From: Thermoplasmata archaeon
GTDB lineage: Archaea; Thermoplasmatota; Thermoplasmata; Thermoplasmatales; Thermoplasmataceae
Assembly: GCA_021835185.1 (NCBI GenBank)
Contig: JAKBQO010000003.1
Coordinates: 1-28,934, forward strand
DNA length: 28,934 nt
Direction of reading: 5' to 3'
In this document: one piece after another, positions 24,303 to 28,934 of the stretch
How positions within the stretch are numbered: position 1 is the stretch's first letter
Layout: each line of letters begins with the position of its first letter
Notes under the pieces: model-generated
Told to the model about the DNA's origin: nothing
The model's input: only the letters and a program-made list of their open reading frames with translations
Databases searched by the model: none
Program-made: the position numbers and the translations under genes

Positions 24303-25043
24303 TTAGCGGGAGAGCTTGGACATTCTATCTACCATATTTGTTATATATCCATTTAAACCCGAATTAGCGATAAACACACCATCCTCTTCCCTGTCAACTG
24401 TCCACGGAACTACAAAATATCCATCATCCTGTATTTCCTTAAATTTTTTCATATATTCTTTTTTGTATTCCGGTAAGAATAATGAAACGCCCATTGATTT
24501 CAAATCCTTGCAATCTATTTTTCCAATGTATTTTTCAGAATGCTGGTCATAATCAAAACCCAGCATGATAGTCCTGCTTAGCTCGCCCGCCCTCCTCAAG
24601 GCATAAGGGTCAAATGATATAATGCACACATGGTCTTCCATGCCCATGGATTCGACAACCTGCAGTGTATACTTAGTTAATTCATTTTTTACAAGGTAAC
24701 CATCATCATGCACAGTTTTAAGCTCAACGAGAAAATATTTATCCCTGAATAATTTAAACAAATCACGCAATTTTGGTATATTCTGCCCCCTTACCATAAT
24801 TCTGTCGATTTCAGCGGATTCAATGTTTTCTATATCCTTATCAATTGAGGCAAGCCTGTTAAGGTTAAAATCATGAATAATATATACTTCATTGTCGCTG
24901 CTGAGGTGAACATCAAGTTCCACAATATCTGTAAATTTGAAAGCGTTTTCAAATGATTCTATGGTATTTTCGACATATTCGGAAGGCAAACCTCTATGGC
25001 CCACAACCACAAAATTTGATTTAATGTAATCTCTTATATTCAT
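24303..25043 (-). CDS. Glycerophosphodiester phosphodiesterase
   Basis: 246 residues, the compact single-domain GDPD form. It hydrolyses glycerophosphodiesters to glycerol phosphate and an alcohol. GHRGLP carries the catalytic pair H16 and R17. E25-N26-T27 is the ENT motif. E42 and D44 in IVELDVHLSSD bind the metal, and H57 in IIHDFNLNRL is the second catalytic histidine, so the active site is complete. Later segments ELKTVHD, IISFDP and VPWTVD fit the TIM barrel. There is no signal peptide, so it is probably cytoplasmic. In an archaeon it could act on glycerol-1-phosphate or glycerol-3-phosphate esters from lipid turnover; motifs do not tell which. It lies upstream of the mutase operon on the same strand. 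Confidence 0.9.
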   Translation of the reverse strand: MNIRDYIKSNFVVVGHRGLPSEYVENTIESFENAFKFTDIVELDVHLSSDNEVYIIHDFNLNRLASIDKDIENIESAEIDRIMVRGQNIPKLRDLFKLFRDKYFLVELKTVHDDGYLVKNELTKYTLQVVESMGMEDHVCIISFDPYALRRAGELSRTIMLGFDYDQHSEKYIGKIDCKDLKSMGVSLFLPEYKKEYMKKFKEIQDDGYFVVPWTVDREEDGVFIANSGLNGYITNMVDRMSKLSR

Positions 25044-25102
25044 GGCGTGTAATATAACCCGGGCTTAAAATAATTTCTAATGCAAAGTTATAAAAATAAA
25101 AT

Positions 25103-25423
25103 TTAGAAATCGAACTTTTTAATTATTTTTTCGTTATAATAACTTGGATATGTATATTTTCTGAGCAATGGATAGTAAGTAAGATTAAATTTTCTAAGAA
25201 TTTCACGTACTTCCTTGGATGAATACGTTACATTAAACTCCTCTTCTATGTATTCTTGAATTTCGTGGACTGTGCATACCTTTTTATTTTCTACACAGTT
25301 CTTCAAGGCTATCATCTGGTTTTCATGTAATTTTGAAGGCCGACCCATGTATGTCCTGACCAAAACTCTCTTTTCTTTTCCATTTTCAACTGATATTACA
25401 GTTTCTAATTGATTCTGTCCCAT
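25103..25423 (-). CDS. Stand-alone winged-helix protein related to IS630-type transposase N-termini
   Basis: 106 residues. The middle (about 25-92: MGRPSKLHENQMIALKNC, TVHEIQEYIEEEFNVTYSS, KEVREILRKFNLTYYP) resembles the HTH plus winged-helix DNA-binding domain of IS630/Tc1-type transposases. The DDE catalytic domain is missing, and only 59 bases separate its stop from the GDPD gene, so it was not simply split by one frameshift. Either it is a transposase fragment or a transposase DNA-binding domain reused as a regulator. The second view is favoured by an intact frame, a GGGTGA ribosome-binding site four bases before ATG 25423, a TATA element at 25457-25466, and a palindrome cluster on that TATA. 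The C-terminus (YPSYYNEKIIKKFDF) is basic and aromatic. Confidence 0.65.
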   Translation of the reverse strand: MGQNQLETVISVENGKEKRVLVRTYMGRPSKLHENQMIALKNCVENKKVCTVHEIQEYIEEEFNVTYSSKEVREILRKFNLTYYPLLRKYTYPSYYNEKIIKKFDF

Positions 25424-25427
25424 ACTT

Positions 25428-25433
25428 TCACCC
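25428..25433 (-). promoter_or_regulatory. Shine-Dalgarno of the winged-helix gene
   Basis: GGGTGA on the minus strand is spaced four bases from ATG 25423. With the TATA at 25457-25466 it implies a leader of about 13 bases, unlike the leaderless genes around it. Confidence 0.6.
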
Positions 25434-25445
25434 TACATTTCCATC

Positions 25446-25469
25446 ATACGTATAACGTATAAATACGTT
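25446..25469. promoter_or_regulatory. Palindrome cluster over the TATA box of the winged-helix gene
   Basis: ATACGTAT (25446-25453) is followed without a gap by AACGTAT-AA-ATACGTT (25454-25469), an inverted repeat with seven-base arms. The minus-strand TATA (GTATTTATAC, 25457-25466) lies inside the second palindrome, so a bound protein would block TBP. This suggests autorepression. Confidence 0.55.
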
Positions 25470-25922
25470 ATTATTATGTGAAAATTAATCAAAAAAAAAC
25501 GAAAACATATATATTTTGTCTGATTTCATTATTTTAACATTTATATTCAATATTATAACATGAAACTATTAGTATCTATATTTTTAAATCGAAAAGTAAC
25601 ATTAAATATTTAAAAGATGAACTTTTAATTCTTACTTCGATTTATTCCTATTTTCTAAATATAATTGAGAATAATATCCACCAATATAATTCAATAATCT
25701 GTAGAAAAATACAATAGATGTAAAACGGTCAACATAATATTTTGTGATACCGTATACATAGCTACAGGATAGGGGCACCGGGCAAATATTCTATTCCAAA
25801 ATAAATAAACTATAAATTTTAGATATTCACATTTTTTGAGATGAAAACCAATCACAATAAACAATTAAAATCTTGCAACTTTTCAATAATATAGATTATA
25901 TAATTCTATTAAATTACTCATA
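25470..25922. other. AT-rich non-coding gap before the ModA-like gene
   Basis: About 450 bases, very AT-rich and full of stops in every frame. A short GC-rich island near 25767-25790 (ACAGGATAGGGGCACCGGGC) stands out but forms no feature I can name. The right end holds the TATA-like TTATATAAT near 25894-25905 for the next gene. No tRNA or repeat array was seen. Confidence 0.4.
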
Positions 25923-26660
25923 ATGAAATTTGCAGTACCCGGATTTGATGTTGTTTCAGATTTTTATGGTTCTATCAGCGGGGTTAAATTAACTGTTCCT
26001 GGAAGCCAGTGGTTCATTATTCCCTCTATTATATCATATTTTACTTCACAAGGAGTTAAAACTTACTTTGAAACATTGCCTGAAGTATATATTAGAAAGA
26101 GGGCTAATGGATCGCCCATAACCATAGGGAATCTTGTAATTGAAAATAGGCCTGAAATTATATGTCAGAGCAACAGGCTGATACATGACATGAAAGCGAT
26201 GGAGAGAAAGGAGGCATTTGAAGACGCCCTCTGTGTCGCTTATACAGGCAAGAAGAAGCAGGTGAGCATATCGGAACTTAAAAATTTCCGATTTGCTATT
26301 CCGAATCCGAGAACCAGTGCTACCGGAATTGCCTTTAAAAATTATTATGAGGAAAAGTGTGGTTATTATGGGGAATTAAAGGAAAATACAGCGATCTGTG
26401 ACGTTCCTAACAGGGAAATTCCAAAAAAGCTCATCAATGGGGATGTGGACTATGGAATAATGTTAAAAAGCGAAGCGAACTACTGGAAATTCCGGCATTA
26501 TTTTCCCGATGTTGTAAAGGAAAAATTTTCATGGCTTCTTCTGGAAAATGCCAGCCCAGCTGCAATAGATGTTTTCCACACAATAGAATCGGGGACTTTT
26601 AACGAATATTATGCCAGATATGGTTATATTACAGCTGACCGTGCAAAATCACCTGTATAG
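25923..26660 (+). CDS. Orphan ModA-like (type II periplasmic-binding fold) protein without signal peptide
   Basis: 245 residues. The second half resembles molybdate/tungstate-binding proteins and the PBP-like domain of COG1910: FRFAIPNPRTSATGIAFKNY matches the conserved NP-x-t-a/s-x-x-G loop, NGDVDYGIMLKSEANYW matches the inter-domain G-x-a-D-x-G strand, and HTIESGTFNEYYARYGY matches the closing F-x-S...GF helix. The N-terminal lobe (MKFAVPGFDVVSDFYGS...) is less typical. There is no signal peptide or lipobox, and no permease or ATPase gene is nearby, so a cytoplasmic ligand-sensing or chaperoning role is more likely than import. Anion specificity is unknown. A TATA-like element about 25 bases upstream supports the ATG. 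Confidence 0.55.
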   Translation: MKFAVPGFDVVSDFYGSISGVKLTVPGSQWFIIPSIISYFTSQGVKTYFETLPEVYIRKRANGSPITIGNLVIENRPEIICQSNRLIHDMKAMERKEAFEDALCVAYTGKKKQVSISELKNFRFAIPNPRTSATGIAFKNYYEEKCGYYGELKENTAICDVPNREIPKKLINGDVDYGIMLKSEANYWKFRHYFPDVVKEKFSWLLLENASPAAIDVFHTIESGTFNEYYARYGYITADRAKSPV

Positions 26661-26720
26661 TTTTTCAGTAAAAATATTTTTATATTAGTTTAGGCTTAAT
26701 CTAATGTATCGTGGTCTAAT

Positions 26721-27539
26721 ATGAAAGACAAAATGGAATTGCTCTGGAATAGCATTGTTAATTATTCTAAGAAAAATGGCTTTTCTCTATATTACTCCAC
26801 TGATGTGGATATAGTTATAAGCTTTGAATGGGACAAACATATGGGTGGTGCATCTAAATTCCTGAAAAATGCGAAGGATAGTGGGATAAAATCTCTTGTG
26901 CTTTCTGTTAAACGCTTTGAGGATGAGGATATGGATTGCTCCACCATAGATTGCAATAAATACAGGAACAAAATAGCTGAAATTGATATTATGTACATAT
27001 TTAACGATGTTGGCTATAAATATCATGATGAAGCTGACTGGTTCTCAGAACTTAACACATTCAACATAGACGACCTGCTGGAAGAGAATGAAGAAAAGAA
27101 GGTACTGCCGCTTACCCGGGAAGTTAATGAGAAATCCATCGATTCCCTGGTGCAGGACATGATTCAATATTTCAACAATGAATTTCCAGATAGCTCAAAT
27201 TATGACATGGAAGAAAATATGAGGACTTTCTGGCTGTACAAGGGAATAAATTTTGATTTCCCCGTGGAAAACGATTTAAAATTAAAAATTGACAAGGTAA
27301 ACCATGAGGCCCGCAGGAAGATAGAAAACAATAAAAAGTCTGAGGAAAGAGTGAAATTATTAAAATTAATACCTGCAGTTATAACCGAAACAAATGGGAA
27401 TGAAAATGGAATTATAACACGTGAACAGCTTAAAAATTACTTATCTGACAAAGGCATAAAGGTACAGAACTCTAAAAATATAGATTATATGTATGAGCAG
27501 CTTCTAAAGCAACTCCGTATCCAAAATAAAAAATATTAA
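26721..27539 (+). CDS. Uncharacterised 272-residue acidic protein
   Basis: Not recognised. The N-terminal 110 residues look like an alpha/beta domain (YYSTDVDIVISFEWD, GGASKFLKNAKDSGIKSLVL, AEIDIMYIFNDVGYKYHDEA). A very acidic linker (about 115-130, NIDDLLEENEEKK) leads into a helical middle (about 137-215). The C-terminal 60 residues contain a possible winged-helix-like segment (IITREQLKNYLSDKGIKV, then IDYMYEQLLKQLRIQ). No membrane segment or catalytic motif is evident. It starts 60 bases after the ModA-like gene with TATA-like TTTTTATATTAG near 26677-26688, so it may have its own transcript. The pairing with the ModA-like gene could be functional, but nothing in the sequence proves it. Confidence 0.6.
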   Translation: MKDKMELLWNSIVNYSKKNGFSLYYSTDVDIVISFEWDKHMGGASKFLKNAKDSGIKSLVLSVKRFEDEDMDCSTIDCNKYRNKIAEIDIMYIFNDVGYKYHDEADWFSELNTFNIDDLLEENEEKKVLPLTREVNEKSIDSLVQDMIQYFNNEFPDSSNYDMEENMRTFWLYKGINFDFPVENDLKLKIDKVNHEARRKIENNKKSEERVKLLKLIPAVITETNGNENGIITREQLKNYLSDKGIKVQNSKNIDYMYEQLLKQLRIQNKKY

Positions 27540-27816
27540 TTTATGTATTGTCTGTTAGAATACTTTAATCTGGATTTTCTACTGTATGTATCAAATTATA
27601 TATAATTTCATTTTCAAATTGCAAATTTTTCTGAAAGAATTATACATAAAAGTATTAACACCGCAGAGTTTTGGATTGGAAAATATATCGTAATATTAAC
27701 CGGTTTAATATGTATATTATACTCCCTCAAATTTGCCATTTAATTAGCCTTTAACAAGAAATTGCAAACATCTACCATTTTTCTTTATATATAAAGGTAT
27801 AATTTGTAATTATCAT

Positions 27817-27828
27817 GACTAATTAGTC
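27817..27828. repeat. 12-base palindrome upstream of the Tes-like gene
   Basis: GACTAATTAGTC is a perfect palindrome about 32 bases before the proximal TATA box. It is a candidate operator. Confidence 0.4.
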
Positions 27829-27859
27829 CTTTAAGCAATTAGCAAGAATAAAGACAAAA

Positions 27860-27870
27860 CATATATATTA
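27860..27870 (+). promoter_or_regulatory. Proximal TATA box of the Tes-like gene
   Basis: CATATATATTA is centred about 47 bases before ATG 27912. The start site would fall near 27890, leaving a leader of about 20 bases that includes the GGTGA site at 27901-27905. Confidence 0.5.
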
Positions 27871-27911
27871 TTCTATTTGCTTAACATAATTAGTTAATTA
27901 GGTGAATTAAA

Positions 27912-28934
27912 ATGGTATTGACAGAAGAAAGAAATAAGTCGGAAGTCAGATTGGCTAATGACTTTGAAATAAGTAGAAATGCACCATTCAAAACTGTAGA
28001 TGAGTTTTTGAAGGGAATGGGCCATTTAATTACAGACGATATGCTTGTTTTAAGAGTAACAGAAAGCTTATGCCCCCTGTGTGCAGATGAAGAGAAATTC
28101 GATCAGATGAGAATCCCCGCAATAGTATATGAAGAAGGCGGAGAAGTAGACCTTATAAAGGAATGCGCAGAACACGGAATAACAAAAGAAAAATACTGGG
28201 AAGACTATGATATGTACGAGGAGGCTAAGAAATACCAGGACAAAGAGGGAACAAAAATACTTAACCCCAACGTAGCAATATATGCTGATAAAATTATATG
28301 CCCCACGCACTGTGGACTCTGTGTAAAGCATAAATCCCATACAGGATTGGGAAACGTAGTTATAACAAACCGCTGTGATTTATCATGCTGGTACTGTTTC
28401 TTCTACGCAAAAGAAAACGAGCCCATATACGAGCCATCACTTGACCAGATCAGGTTAATGCTCAGAAGAATGAGAAACGAGAAACCTGTTGGTGCAAATG
28501 CAGTTCAGATAACTGGCGGAGAGCCAACATTAAGGGATGATATAATAGATGTAATCAGAATAGCCAGGGAAGAAGGATATGAACATGTGCAGATGAACAC
28601 AAACAGTGTCAGGGCCGCATACGATCCAGACTTTGTTAAAAGAGCCAGGGACGCAGGTTCAAACGTTGTTTACACAAGTTTTGACGGTCCAACCCCGAGA
28701 TCAAACCCGAAGAATTTCTGGGAAATCCCTATGGCATTGGAACACTACAAACAGGCACCCATGGGTGTAGTTCTTGTACCTACAGTTATTGGTGGAATAA
28801 ATGACCAGTATCTTGGAGATATGATCAAGTTCGCAAAGTCAAACATGGACGTTGTAAGAGGAGTTAACTTCCAGCCAGTAAGTCTTGTTGGAAGAATGTC
28901 AGATCGTGCCAGAGCAAGGCAGAGGATAACAATA
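27912..28934 (+). CDS. Radical SAM protein, tetraether lipid synthase (Tes)-like, N-terminal part (cut by window edge)
   Basis: 341 codons, open to the right edge. The radical-SAM cluster motif is C155-x3-C159-x2-C162 in NRCDLSCWYCFFYAKE, and TGGEPTLRDD is the SAM-binding GGEP motif. The N-terminus carries extra metal sites: C54-x2-C57 (CPLC), C85 in ECAEHG, and C130-x3-C134-x2-C137 (CPTHCGLC). This arrangement matches the MJ0619/Tes family, in which a rubredoxin-like iron and additional Fe-S clusters serve the radical coupling of two archaeol phytanyl chains into tetraethers. Thermoplasmatales membranes are mostly tetraether, so this role is credible. The family also contains relatives of other function, and the C-terminal part is not seen. 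The start is set by GGTGA six bases before the ATG. Confidence 0.75.
   Translation, partial: MVLTEERNKSEVRLANDFEISRNAPFKTVDEFLKGMGHLITDDMLVLRVTESLCPLCADEEKFDQMRIPAIVYEEGGEVDLIKECAEHGITKEKYWEDYDMYEEAKKYQDKEGTKILNPNVAIYADKIICPTHCGLCVKHKSHTGLGNVVITNRCDLSCWYCFFYAKENEPIYEPSLDQIRLMLRRMRNEKPVGANAVQITGGEPTLRDDIIDVIRIAREEGYEHVQMNTNSVRAAYDPDFVKRARDAGSNVVYTSFDGPTPRSNPKNFWEIPMALEHYKQAPMGVVLVPTVIGGINDQYLGDMIKFAKSNMDVVRGVNFQPVSLVGRMSDRARARQRITI

Larger units (their letters stand above)
27540..27911. other. Regulatory-looking gap upstream of the Tes-like gene
   Basis: 372 bases with no convincing gene. From left to right it holds a symmetric TATA-like CTTTATATATAAAG near 27782-27796, the 12-base palindrome GACTAATTAGTC at 27817-27828, a second TATA (CATATATATTA) at 27860-27870 and a GGTGA ribosome-binding site at 27901-27905. 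AATTAG occurs several times, including AATTAGCCTTTAA (27742-27754) and AATTAGTCCTTTAA (27821-27834). Two promoters, or one with operators, are possible. Confidence 0.45.

Noticed and set aside
27614..27739. 41-codon minus-strand ORF with a hydrophobic C-terminal half
   Set aside because: Its ATG lies about 50 bases from the nearest TATA-like element, there is no ribosome-binding site, and it lies in very AT-rich DNA where short hydrophobic ORFs are common.
1..28934. CRISPR array or intact insertion sequence
   Set aside because: No evenly spaced direct repeats and no full transposase with terminal inverted repeats were seen when reading the gaps.

Overview
The window reads as chromosomal DNA of an acidophilic, cell-wall-less euryarchaeon of the order Thermoplasmatales, most like Ferroplasma or Acidiplasma. 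The genus is inferred from protein character and low GC; the order is firmer. Archaeal markers are glycerol-1-phosphate dehydrogenase, a type-I GGPP synthase, fibrillarin, MBF1, archaeal-type S7 and S12, a lone XerA-type recombinase, and a radical-SAM protein resembling tetraether lipid synthase. Gene starts fit archaeal practice. Most isolated genes have an AT-rich TATA element centred about 22-28 bases before the start codon, implying leaderless mRNA. Genes inside operons instead carry Shine-Dalgarno sites of the GGTGAT or GGGAGG type.

Layout. 1-3590: an NfeD-type protease (cut by the window edge), a PLP-dependent cystathionine gamma-synthase/lyase-family enzyme, aspartyl-tRNA synthetase, and two small uncharacterised ORFs. 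3825-5842: fibrillarin, MBF1 and a CopD-like membrane protein. 5932-8548: a four-gene minus-strand translation operon in the order UPF0179, YchF-type GTPase, S12, S7. 8958-12609: egsA, a four-helix membrane protein, xerA and the prenyl synthase gene. 12699-18581: a TPR protein, an MDR reductase without catalytic zinc ligands, ribulose-phosphate epimerase, an 864-residue MMPL/RND transporter and a tandem Lrp-like regulator. 18838-20745: an ABC1/UbiB kinase and Hsp20. 21170-24225: a split methylmalonyl-CoA mutase operon with its MeaB chaperone. 24303-28934: a glycerophosphodiesterase, a stand-alone winged-helix protein related to IS630 transposase N-termini, an orphan ModA-like binding protein without a signal peptide, an unknown acidic protein, and the start of the tetraether-synthase-like gene.

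How the genes connect. Lipid metabolism recurs: egsA makes the archaeal glycerol-1-phosphate backbone, the prenyl synthase makes the C20 chain, the Tes-like enzyme would join chains into tetraethers, and GDPD would break down glycerophosphodiesters. The second theme is translation and RNA modification (AspRS, fibrillarin, S12, S7, YchF). The third is propionyl/methylmalonyl-CoA metabolism.

The least explained part is 25.1-28 kb: a winged-helix gene under a palindrome cluster, two orphan genes, and a long repeat-bearing leader before the Tes-like gene. I saw no CRISPR array, intact insertion sequence, rRNA or tRNA. Coordinates and motifs were read by eye; no similarity search was possible, so family names rest on recognised motifs.
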